In this document: piece by piece, positions 1 to 6,457 of the stretch
How the letters are laid out: every line of letters begins with the position of its first letter
How positions within the stretch are numbered: position 1 is the first letter of the stretch
Assembly (NCBI GenBank): GCA_043772355.1
Contig: JAYVGI010000230.1
Span: 1-19,751, forward strand
Reading direction: 5' to 3'
DNA: 19,751 bases
Source of the DNA: JAAFIP01 sp043772355
Lineage (GTDB): Bacteria > Pseudomonadota > Gammaproteobacteria > Burkholderiales > Burkholderiaceae_C
The notes under the pieces: model-generated
What the model saw: the letters and a program-made list of their open reading frames with translations, nothing else
What the model was told of the DNA's origin: nothing
The model's database searches: none
Program-made: the position numbers and the translations under genes

Positions 1-103
1 ATTCTATTTCCAGATCAATAAGATGCGTTGTTGCGTCGCCTTGCCGTGCTACAGCACTCTCGTAGGCTCCGCGCCTAGCCTCTTATCGATCTGGAAATAG
101 AAT
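1..103. repeat. 103-bp palindromic intergenic element with 23-bp arms
   Basis: Bases 1-23 and 81-103 are inverted copies of each other with one mismatch (22 of 23). The arms begin ATTCTATTTCCAGATC. The interior holds two further small dyads: GTGCT/AGCAC at 46-50 and 53-57, and TAGGC/GCCTA at 63-67 and 73-77. The whole could fold into a branched cruciform or RNA structure. It lies about 50 bp beyond the 3' end of the leftward VIT gene. It starts at the window edge, so target duplications cannot be checked. It may be a small palindromic mobile repeat or a structured terminator region. Confidence 0.7.
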
Positions 104-155
104 GAGTACACCGTCGGCCTGCTCCCGCACAAACCAAACAGCAAAAAAAAACGCC

Positions 156-851
156 CTACACACTCGCCCCAAACAACCGCCCTACCCCCGCCGTAATACC
201 CATCGCCAGCGCACCCCAAAACACCACCCGCGCAGCACCCCTGAGCCATGACCCACCGCCAGCATAGGCAGCCAACGCCCCCAACGCAGCGAGAACGATC
301 AAGGTGGTGACGGTAGCCGCAATGCCCACCTGCGCGGCGGGCGCGAGCAACACAGCGGCGATGGGAAACACCGCGCCCAGAGAAAACGCGCCAGCCGAGG
401 CGAGCGCGGCCTGGACAGGTTTGGCACCCGAGGTGTCGGTGATGCCCAGCTCGTCGCGGGCGTGGGCGGCTACCGGGTCTACCTGCATCAATTTTTCGGC
501 CACTTGGTAGGCCAAGGATTCGTCCAGGCCACGGCCTTGGTAGATGGCGGCCAGCTCGTCCAGCTCGTGCGCCGGGTCGGCCACCAGCTCGGCGCGCTCG
601 CGCGCCAGGTCTGCCTCTTCGGTGTCGGCCTGCGACTGGACGGACACATATTCGCCCGCCGCCATCGACATGGCCCCCGCTACCAGGCCCGCAACGCCGG
701 TCAGCAAAATGGCCTGCGGTGTGGCACCGCTGGCCGCTACACCCACCACCAGGCTGGCCACCGACACCACACCGTCGTTAGCCCCCAACACGCTGGCGCG
801 CAGCCAGCCGATGCGGTGGGCACGGTGGGATTCAATGTGGCGAGAGCGCAT
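156..851 (-). CDS. VIT1/CCC1 family membrane transporter (Fe/Mn)
   Basis: A 231-residue protein of the VIT (vacuolar iron transporter) family, which moves Fe2+ or Mn2+ across membranes. Near the N-terminus it has HRIGWLRASVLGANDGVVSV, the family's first helix with its conserved Asn-Asp. The second helix ends in AAGEYVSVQSQ, also typical. A hydrophilic, Glu-rich helical section follows (about residues 75-135), resembling the cytosolic metal-binding insert. Two or three hydrophobic segments then run to the C-terminus (about 145-230), giving the usual five-helix plan. The ATG at 851 is preceded by AAGGA at a rather long 11-nt spacing. The gene stands alone, in the same direction as the monooxygenase gene upstream but separated from it by repeats. 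Bacterial members are usually annotated only as VIT family protein; the actual metal is not readable from sequence. Confidence 0.92.
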   Translation of the reverse strand: MRSRHIESHRAHRIGWLRASVLGANDGVVSVASLVVGVAASGATPQAILLTGVAGLVAGAMSMAAGEYVSVQSQADTEEADLARERAELVADPAHELDELAAIYQGRGLDESLAYQVAEKLMQVDPVAAHARDELGITDTSGAKPVQAALASAGAFSLGAVFPIAAVLLAPAAQVGIAATVTTLIVLAALGALAAYAGGGSWLRGAARVVFWGALAMGITAGVGRLFGASV

Positions 852-880
852 ACGGTGGAAATTCCTTCAGTACTCATTTG

Positions 881-917
881 ATAGCTGCTTGCGCAGTACT
901 TTTGCTGGCTACAGGGC
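881..917 (-). repeat. diverged copy of the AAGCAGCTA intergenic repeat
   Basis: Read on the minus strand, this stretch runs CCCTGTAGCC then GCGCAAGCAGCTAT. That matches the core of the repeat family found several times at the right end of the window (GCTGCAGCCC ... TATAGCGCAAGCAGCTACG). It sits immediately upstream of the VIT gene. Confidence 0.5.
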
Positions 918-964
918 TATTCGGCATGGATTTTGATGTATCTCAGCCGCCCTCACCCTAACCT

Positions 965-983
965 TCTCCCGCCTTGCGGGAGA
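965..983. terminator. TCTCCCGC/GCGGGAGA hairpin downstream of the monooxygenase gene
   Basis: An 8-bp perfect stem (TCTCCCGC, 3-base loop CTT, GCGGGAGA) lies 21 bp beyond the stop of the leftward monooxygenase gene. The adjoining text (CCCTCACCCTAACC, AGAGGGAGCT) resembles a hairpin common between genes in many proteobacteria. There is no T-run after the stem in the leftward direction, so it is either a repeat-type hairpin or a factor-assisted terminator. Confidence 0.45.
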
Positions 984-1004
984 GGGAGCTGGAAAGGCAT
1001 CAGA

Positions 1005-2033
1005 CTACGGTTTTATTAACTCTCTGGCCAATAATTCATACGAACGCTGCTGGGCAGCGGCATCGTGCGTCCACGTAATCACGGCTATTTCATCCACCTC
1101 CAAAGCCTGGCCCAGCGCGCGCAGCTTGTCAGCCACCTGCGCGCCGGTACCTACCAGCGCGTTTTTGCGCAGGACGTTGAGGCGGGGTAACTCTGCCGGG
1201 CTGTAGTCGCGGTCGGCCTCATCCTGCGCCAGCAGCGCGCCAATGTGGCCCAGGTTGCGGTCCATCTTCCAGCGCTCGCGGGGTTTGAACATCTGCCAGG
1301 CTTGCTCTTCGGTGTCAGCGGCCAGTGCCCATACGCAAATGGCGGCGTGCGGCTTGGGCGTGATGGCGCTGGGTTTGAAGGTGCTGCGGTACATGTCCAG
1401 CGCCTGCTCTGCGCCCTGCCCGTCGGTGATGAAGTGGGCAAAGGCGTAGGGCAGGCCCAGGTGAGCGGCCAGTTGCGCGCCGTAGTCACTGCTGCCCAGC
1501 ATCCATAGCGCTGGCGCGGTGCTGCCCTGCGGGTAGGCGTGCACGCCGTGGCCGGGGTGGCCCATGGGCAGGCCGTCCACCGAGGCACCTTTTGGTAAAT
1601 CTGCACCTTCTTGCACCCAGGCTTGTAGCTGTAGCACTTGCTGCGGAAAATCGTCTGAAGAACGCTGGTTGGGATTGAGCAAGGCAGAGGTGCGCTGGTC
1701 GCTGCCCGGCGCGCGGCCCACACCCAAGTCAATGCGGCCCGGGGCCAGCGCGTCCAGCACCTTGAACTGCTCGGCCACTTTGAGCGGCGCGTAGTGCGGC
1801 AGCATCACCCCCGCGCTGCCCAGGCGGATGCGCTGGGTGCGCGCGGCAATCGCGGCCAGCAGCACCTCGGGCGCAGTGCCGACGATGCTGGGGTGGCTGT
1901 GGTGCTCGCTCACCCAAAAGCGGTGGTAGCCCAGCGCCTCGCAGTGCTGGGCCAGGGCCAAGGTTTGGCGAATGCTGTCGGCTTGGGGGCGGCCAGAGGC
2001 GGCGACGGATTGGTCTAGTACGGAGAGGCGCAT
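1005..2033 (-). CDS. LLM class (luciferase-like) flavin-dependent monooxygenase
   Basis: A 342-residue protein of the bacterial luciferase-like TIM-barrel family, related to the YhbW/MsnO8 group of FMN-dependent oxidoreductases. Visible family signatures are SVLDQS at residues 4-9 on the first strand, FWVSEHH at 39-45, a RIRLGSAGVMLPHYAPLKVAEQ block at 68-89, and GRIDLGVGRAPG at 99-110. WMLGSS with a following AAHLGLPYAFAHF lies near the middle, also typical. The frame stays open far upstream (to about 2756), but homology begins at the ATG at 2033, so that start is chosen. No clear Shine-Dalgarno precedes it. It is divergent from the truncated NADH dehydrogenase gene, with 79 bp between the two start codons. 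The substrate cannot be inferred. Confidence 0.9.
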   Translation of the reverse strand: MRLSVLDQSVAASGRPQADSIRQTLALAQHCEALGYHRFWVSEHHSHPSIVGTAPEVLLAAIAARTQRIRLGSAGVMLPHYAPLKVAEQFKVLDALAPGRIDLGVGRAPGSDQRTSALLNPNQRSSDDFPQQVLQLQAWVQEGADLPKGASVDGLPMGHPGHGVHAYPQGSTAPALWMLGSSDYGAQLAAHLGLPYAFAHFITDGQGAEQALDMYRSTFKPSAITPKPHAAICVWALAADTEEQAWQMFKPRERWKMDRNLGHIGALLAQDEADRDYSPAELPRLNVLRKNALVGTGAQVADKLRALGQALEVDEIAVITWTHDAAAQQRSYELLARELIKP

Positions 2034-2051
2034 AGTGGAAAAATTTAAGTG

Positions 2052-2073
2052 ATCAGCCAAGTTATCAGCCAAG
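2052..2073. repeat. 10-bp tandem direct repeat ATCAGCCAAG upstream of the monooxygenase gene
   Basis: ATCAGCCAAG occurs at 2052-2061 and again at 2064-2073 with a 12-bp period. It lies in the 79-bp divergent intergenic region. It could be a regulator half-site pair or a chance duplication. Confidence 0.35.
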
Positions 2074-2112
2074 GGCAAGCCGCTTGGTCTGTGATGTCCC
2101 CATAATAACGCT

Positions 2113-3057
2113 ATGAGCACCACGGAGCGTGAAGCTGACCTCGCGCTGCGCGAAGCGCTGCTGACCTTTGTGGTGATAGGCGCAGGCCCCAAGGGCGTGG
2201 AGATGGCGGGCACCATGGCTGAAATTGCGCGCCACACCCTGCCGGGGGAGTTTCGCCGCATCAACCCCGCCAGCGCCCGCGTGCTGCTGGTAGAAGGCGG
2301 CCCGCGCGTGCTGCAAGCCATGCCGCCCGACCTGAGTTCCAAGGCCTTGACGCAACTTGAAAAACTGGGCGTGCAGGTGATGCTGGGCTGCAAGGTGACG
2401 GGTATCGATGCGGATGGCCTCACTGCGAGCAGTGCCAACGCCACCAACAGTGCAGAGGGCAAAGTCAACGGCACGTCCACAGTGACCAGCACCCAGCGCA
2501 TCCCCAGCAAAACCGTGGTCTGGGCCGCAGGCGTAGCCGCCTCGACATTGGCCAAGCAACTGGCCACCAGCACAGGTTGCCCCACAGATCGCGCAGGCCG
2601 GGTCGTAGTGCAAAGCGATTTGACCGTACCTGGCTTTGCCAACATCGCGGTCATAGGCGACATGGCCGCCGCCATGAGCCTGCACCAAGGCCTGCAAACC
2701 GCTGTTCCCGGTGTGTCCCCCGCCGCCAAGCAAATGGGCCGCTGCGCCGCTGCCAACCTGCTGAGCAGCCTGCGGGGTCAGCCCACACGGGCCTTCAGGT
2801 ACATGGACTACGGCAACCTGGCCACGAATGGCCGCAACGCTGCGGTGGTGGACCTGGCCTCGCCCTTGGGGCACTTCAAGTTCAGCGGCTACTTTGCGTG
2901 GCTGTTTTGGCTGTTTGCCCACATCTACTTCCTCATCGGTTTTCGCAATCGCTTTGTCGTGCTGCTGGACTGGGCCAGCGCCTACATCAGCTTTGCGCGG
3001 CATGCGCGGGTGGTGGTGGGGTCTGCGCGTTCTGTCGGGAAAGTTGCGGATTCTTGA
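2113..3057 (+). pseudogene. N-terminally truncated type II NADH dehydrogenase (NDH-2)
   Basis: The reading frame encodes 314 residues that match only the C-terminal two thirds of NDH-2, the single-subunit membrane-bound flavoprotein that passes electrons from NADH to quinone (normally about 430 residues). Homology starts abruptly at residue 5 (EREADLALREALLTFVVIGAGPKGVE), the second Rossmann fold that binds NADH. Next come WAAGVAAS (about 140), the second FAD contact VIGDMA (about 182), AAKQMGR and YMDYGNLAT. The C-terminal amphipathic membrane region AWLFWLFAHIYFLIGFRNRF is intact. The N-terminal FAD-binding GxGxxG fold is missing, and a stop codon occurs in frame at 2092-2094, so it is not hidden upstream. 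No Shine-Dalgarno precedes the ATG. A Ser/Thr/Asn-rich insert lies around residues 103-128. I infer a recent 5' deletion. The frame is otherwise undamaged, so a residual product is possible but could not bind FAD normally. Confidence 0.8.
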
Positions 3058-3073
3058 AGGTTGCTAACGCTCA

Positions 3074-3430
3074 CTAAATAGTAGCACTCCGTCTAAGCGG
3101 GTCAGTGGGGTACACAGAGAAACAGCCTTATTATGTCGCGCGGCGCGGTTTGGAGCGTTGTCAAGCCTCTGGCGGCTTGCGCATCGGCCAGAAACTGTGA
3201 ATTCCCTGCTTGGAGCGCCGCCATTTTCAGATCACTGTATGCCTGCAGCCCTCTAGAATAATGCGGAAGAAGCTATGGAATAAATAGTGCCATCCGGGCC
3301 AGACATGTGCTGCAAGCAGCCCGGCAGGCAGGTTTTCGGCAAACAGCGGTCACCCAACGTACAGGGTGCCTGTTTTTAACCTTTACCCATTTACCCCACT
3401 GATTTGCATAGACGGAGTGCTACTAATTAG
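3074..3430. mobile_element. MITE-like element with 31-bp terminal inverted repeats and 8-bp target duplication
   Basis: Bases 3082-3112 and 3392-3422 are inverted copies of each other (27 of 31 match). Both begin TAGCACTCCGTCTA and end TCAGTGGGGTA at their inner edge. Directly outside them are CTAAATAG (3074-3081) and CTAATTAG (3423-3430), direct copies with one mismatch, as expected of an 8-bp AT-rich target duplication. The interior is about 280 bp without any transposase frame, and contains a copy of the AAGCAGCTA-type repeat (3242-3288). It sits 16 bp after the end of the truncated NADH dehydrogenase frame. Because the flanking octamer is nearly palindromic, the inverted similarity extends outward to 3070-3434, so the exact ends are uncertain. 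I cannot assign the parental transposase family. Confidence 0.7.
3242..3288 (+). repeat. AAGCAGCTA-family repeat nested in the MITE-like element
   Basis: CCTGCAGCCC, TAGAATAATGCGG, AAGAAGCTATGGAATAAATAG appear in the same order as the core repeat copies at 18214, 19091 and 19203. The copy is somewhat diverged. Its position inside an element bounded by inverted repeats implies insertion of one repeat into another or capture. Confidence 0.55.
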
Positions 3431-3434
3431 TGAG

Positions 3435-3782
3435 TAAAGATGTTTTCAAGCGACCCGCCAACCCGGATCTGCAGACCCCTCTGGATGCGCCGGTCAAGCT
3501 GAAGCAGCCAGCTGATGTCCACACCACGGCACAACCCACTGCAGATCACATAGACCCTCTTTATGCAAAAAGGCTGAAAATTGGGCGCTACGACTGCCAA
3601 AACCACGGTTTTACCTGCTTTTGAGGTTAAAACACGCATTAGCCAGCAATATTAAGGGGGTTGTAGCTATTTAATGTATAGCAACAGAGTTGACGCAAAG
3701 ATCGCCTGTTTTGACGTGAAAACCGCCAGCGACTGCTCCTTGATGCCGCAACGCCGTTTCGCTGGAGAAAGCTGCGACACGC
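3435..3782. other. intergenic stretch, no convincing gene
   Basis: This lies between the MITE-like element and the 3' end of dusA. A GTG-initiated frame of 64 codons (3430-3624) starts inside the flanking target duplication and ends in QNHGFTCF. Its first half has GC-rich third positions, so it may be a remnant of a gene cut by the element, but I do not recognise it. A weak dyad (GTTGTAGCTA ... TATAGCAAC, about 3660-3686) lies roughly 100 bp past the dusA stop and could act in termination. Confidence 0.4.
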
Positions 3783-4802
3783 TCAGGGTTCGATATGCGC
3801 AGCCCGGCGCACCGTCGCGCTGGCCTTCGCAGCCACCTCTTCTGCTGGCAGGGTTTTCAGCCGATGGTCGCTCCACACTTGGCGCCACAGCCTTGCACCG
3901 GGCTGGCCGTGGCGCAGGCCTAGCATGTGGCGGGCTATGCTGTACCAGGGCGTGCCTTTAGTCGCAGCTTCGCGCTGCATGTACTGCACCATCTGCGCCT
4001 CTACGCTGTCCCGTGTAATACCCTCGCGCGAAACCGTGTCGCCATAAAACTGCGCGTCCCATGCGCTAAGCCACCAGGGGTTGTGGTAGGCCTCGCGGCC
4101 CACCATCACGCCGTCTAGGTGGGGCAGCTCGTGGGCCACCTGCTCGGGGGTGTTGATACCGCCGTTCAGGGCAATTACCAAGTGCGGAAACTCTTTTTTA
4201 AGCCGGTGTACCAGCTCGTAGCGCAGCGGCGGCACCTCCCGGTTTTGCTTAGGCGAGAGGCCTTGCAGCCAGGCGTTGCGGGCGTGCACGATGAACACTT
4301 CGCAGCCTGCATCGGCTATGGTGCCGACAAAATCGCGCACAAACTCGTAGCTCTCGGTTTTGTCGATGCCAATGCGGTGCTTCACCGTTACCGGGATGCT
4401 CACCGCGTCCTGCATGGCTTTGACGCAGTCGGCTACCAGTTGCGGCTGGGCCATCAGGCAGGCACCGAAGGCACCGCGCTGCACCCGCTCGCTGGGGCAG
4501 CCGCAGTTCAGGTTGATCTCGTCGTAGCCCCATTCTTGGCCCAGCTTGGCGGCCCGGGCCAGGTCGGCGCTCTCGCTGCCGCCTAGCTGCAAGGCCACGG
4601 GGTGTTCCTCGGCATTAAAGTCCAGGTGGCGCGGCACATCGCCATGCAATAGCGCGCCCGTGGTCACCATCTCGGTGTAGACCAGTGTGTTTTTAGTCAG
4701 CAGGCGGTGAAAGTAGCGGCAGTGCCGGTCGGTCCAGTCCATCATGGGGGCCACGGACAGCTTCCAGCGGTCAGAGTATTTCGGGTCGGTCAACAAAGGC
4801 AT
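3783..4802 (-). CDS. dusA: tRNA-dihydrouridine(20/20a) synthase DusA
   Basis: A 339-residue FMN enzyme that reduces uridine 20/20a in the D-loop of tRNA to dihydrouridine using NADPH. The N-terminal barrel carries LSVAPMMDWTDRHCRYFHR (residues 15-33), the DusA FMN/substrate signature, then YTEMVTTGALLHGD (42-55). QLGGSES follows at 72-78. INLNCGCPSERVQRGAFGACLM (96-117) contains the catalytic cysteine C102. The KHRIGID segment and ALNGGI, both FMN-contacting, come later, and the C-terminal helical tRNA-binding domain is complete. Length agrees with the family. It follows queG by 17 bp in the same direction, so co-transcription is likely. The ATG at 4802 is preceded by a GGGGAT/ATCCCC dyad that covers the only Shine-Dalgarno-like bases, which suggests that translation is coupled to queG. 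Confidence 0.96.
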   Translation of the reverse strand: MPLLTDPKYSDRWKLSVAPMMDWTDRHCRYFHRLLTKNTLVYTEMVTTGALLHGDVPRHLDFNAEEHPVALQLGGSESADLARAAKLGQEWGYDEINLNCGCPSERVQRGAFGACLMAQPQLVADCVKAMQDAVSIPVTVKHRIGIDKTESYEFVRDFVGTIADAGCEVFIVHARNAWLQGLSPKQNREVPPLRYELVHRLKKEFPHLVIALNGGINTPEQVAHELPHLDGVMVGREAYHNPWWLSAWDAQFYGDTVSREGITRDSVEAQMVQYMQREAATKGTPWYSIARHMLGLRHGQPGARLWRQVWSDHRLKTLPAEEVAAKASATVRRAAHIEP

Positions 4803-4804
4803 GG

Positions 4805-4817
4805 GGGGATTATCCCC
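4805..4817 (-). promoter_or_regulatory. dyad over the dusA ribosome-binding region
   Basis: GGGGAT-T-ATCCCC is a perfect 6-bp dyad between the queG stop codon (4820) and the dusA start (4802). In the leftward mRNA it reads GGGGAUAAUCCCC, two bases before AUG. The 5' arm contains the only purine-rich Shine-Dalgarno candidate. Ribosomes finishing queG would open it, so translational coupling is a reasonable inference. Confidence 0.4.
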
Positions 4818-4819
4818 GC

Positions 4820-5983
4820 CTAAATGCGGACGGCATCTACATCAGCACGGCTGCCGCCTTGCAATGCCCACGCCACGTGCTCTGCCAGCAGAGCGCTGGC
4901 CAGTGGCAGCCTGGCCAGCAAGGCGCTGCGCAAGGCCTGCTGAGCAGCACCGACGCCCACGTCGGCATGGCGCAGCGCATTGCCCATCGCCACTGCAATA
5001 TTGCGCTGCCAGCGCTCATGCCCTATGCGCCGGATGGGGCTGCCTTCGGTGTGTTTTAAAAATTCGTCTTCAGACCACGCAAACAGGGTGACGAGTTGCT
5101 GGCCTGTCAGGCCGGTACGTTCGTCAAAATCTGGCAGCGCACTGCGCTTTGCAAACTTGTTCCACGGGCAGACCAACTGGCAGTCGTCGCAGCCGTAGAT
5201 GCGGTTGCCTATGAGCGCTCGCAGCTCCAGGGGGATGGGGCCTGCGTGCTCAATCGTTAAATACGAGATGCAGCGGCGTGCGTCCAGCAGGCCCGGTGAC
5301 AAGATGGCCTGGGTGGGGCATATGTCAATGCAGGCGCTACAGGTGCCGCAGTGTGGCGCAGTGGGCTCGGTCAGCGGTAGGGCTATGTTGATGTAAATCT
5401 CGCCCAGAAAAAATGCGCTGCCCGCCTCGCGCGAGAGCACCAGGGTGTGCTTGCCGCGCCAGCCCAGGCCGCTGCGGGTGGCCAGCTCGGCCTCCAGCAC
5501 GGGGGCAGAGTCGGTGAAGACGCGGTGGGCCAGTGTGGCTGCGCTGGTGTGGTTACCCGGCAGCCCCTGAGCGGCATTGAGCACCTCCAACTCTTGCCCA
5601 ATCCGCTCGGCCAATTTTTGCAATCGGTTGCGCAACACTTTGTGATAGTCGCGCCCTCTGGCGTACATCGACACGATGGCCTCGGAGGGGCGATTTAGGC
5701 GACCCAACTCTATACCTTGCCAACCCTCGGGCGTGCTGCGCGGCAGATAGTCCATGCGGGCGGTGATCACGCTCACCGTGCCGGGCACCAGCTCGGCCGG
5801 ACGGGCGCGGCGCATGCCGTGCGCGGCCATATACTGCATGTCACCATGAAAACCCTTGTCCAGCCAAGCCTGCAAACCGGGCTCGGCTGTGCTCAAATCG
5901 ATGGGGGCTACGCCAATTTGCGAAAATCCCAGTTCGAGCGCCCATTGGCGTATGTTGGAGAGAAGTTGAACGCTGTCAGTCAC
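4820..5983 (-). CDS. queG: epoxyqueuosine reductase QueG
   Basis: A 387-residue cobalamin and iron-sulfur enzyme that catalyses the last step of queuosine synthesis, reducing epoxyqueuosine in the anticodon wobble position of tRNA. The N-terminal part has WALELGFSQIGVAPIDL and GFHGDMQYM, and RARPAELVPG, all typical. YARGRDYHKVLRNRLQ matches the family's RDYHK motif. Two 4Fe-4S motifs are visible: C212, C215, C218 and C222 (CGTCSACIDICP), then C265, C268 and C272 (CDDCQLVCPWNKF), with C238 between them. The frame continues upstream to about 6379 but family homology begins at the GTG at 5983, which is therefore the start, although no Shine-Dalgarno is evident. The gene overlaps the start of the divergent tsaE and precedes dusA by 17 bp. 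Confidence 0.93.
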   Translation of the reverse strand: MTDSVQLLSNIRQWALELGFSQIGVAPIDLSTAEPGLQAWLDKGFHGDMQYMAAHGMRRARPAELVPGTVSVITARMDYLPRSTPEGWQGIELGRLNRPSEAIVSMYARGRDYHKVLRNRLQKLAERIGQELEVLNAAQGLPGNHTSAATLAHRVFTDSAPVLEAELATRSGLGWRGKHTLVLSREAGSAFFLGEIYINIALPLTEPTAPHCGTCSACIDICPTQAILSPGLLDARRCISYLTIEHAGPIPLELRALIGNRIYGCDDCQLVCPWNKFAKRSALPDFDERTGLTGQQLVTLFAWSEDEFLKHTEGSPIRRIGHERWQRNIAVAMGNALRHADVGVGAAQQALRSALLARLPLASALLAEHVAWALQGGSRADVDAVRI

Positions 5984-6457
5984 GATGCTTTGATTGTAGA
6001 AACTTATCTGTGGCCCACCGAAGATGCCACACAAGTTTGGGCTGCCGCATTGGCACGCAAAGCGGCGCTGCGCAATGCCATTATCGAGCTGCACGGCGAG
6101 CTGGGCGCGGGCAAAACTACTTTGGTGCGGCATGTGCTGCGCGCACTGGGTGTGCAAGGCCGCATTAAAAGCCCCAGCTACGCCGTGGTAGAGCCGCATG
6201 TGGCGGCGACCGACGCGGGGGATTTGAATATTTCGCACTTTGATTTTTACCGCTTTACGGATCCGCGCGAGTGGGAAGACGCGGGCTTTCGCGACATCTT
6301 TACCTCGCCGGGCCTCAAACTCATCGAATGGGCCGACAACGCCCGTGCGGCCCTGCCTGTGCCAGATCTGGCCCTGCACATTACCGTAGGCGCTGACGAC
6401 AGCCGTACGGTGCAGCTAAGGGCATTTACGTCTATTGGCCAGGCTCTGGTGGCATGA
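5966..6457 (+). CDS. tsaE: tRNA t6A biosynthesis ATPase TsaE
   Basis: A 163-residue P-loop ATPase of the TsaBDE complex that makes N6-threonylcarbamoyladenosine at position 37 of ANN-decoding tRNAs. The Walker A motif HGELGAGKTT lies at residues 43-52 with K50. VRHVLRALGVQGRIKSPSYAVVEPH, HFDFYRF and WEDAGFRDIF, then GLKLIEWAD, are family signatures. The start is a judgement: the TTG at 5966 has GGAG at a 5-nt spacing and gives a normal length (E. coli 153). A second TTG at 5990 is the alternative and would give 155 residues. Either way the start lies at or inside the beginning of the divergent queG. The stop overlaps the ATG of amiC in an ATGA junction, so the two are translationally coupled. 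Confidence 0.92.
   Translation: MNAVSHDALIVETYLWPTEDATQVWAAALARKAALRNAIIELHGELGAGKTTLVRHVLRALGVQGRIKSPSYAVVEPHVAATDAGDLNISHFDFYRFTDPREWEDAGFRDIFTSPGLKLIEWADNARAALPVPDLALHITVGADDSRTVQLRAFTSIGQALVA

Noticed and set aside
2034..2756. Upstream extension of the monooxygenase frame
   Set aside because: The extra ~240 residues are antisense to NDH-2 and unlike the family; homology begins at the ATG at 2033.
2065..3003. A 312-codon minus-strand frame antisense to the NADH dehydrogenase remnant
   Set aside because: The plus strand carries clear NDH-2 motifs; the minus-strand product has none.
3430..3624. A 64-codon frame starting GTG beside the MITE-like element
   Set aside because: No ribosome site and no recognised family. 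The start lies in the target duplication, so at best it is a remnant.
5984..6379. Upstream extension of the queG frame
   Set aside because: It runs antisense through tsaE; QueG homology starts at the GTG at 5983.
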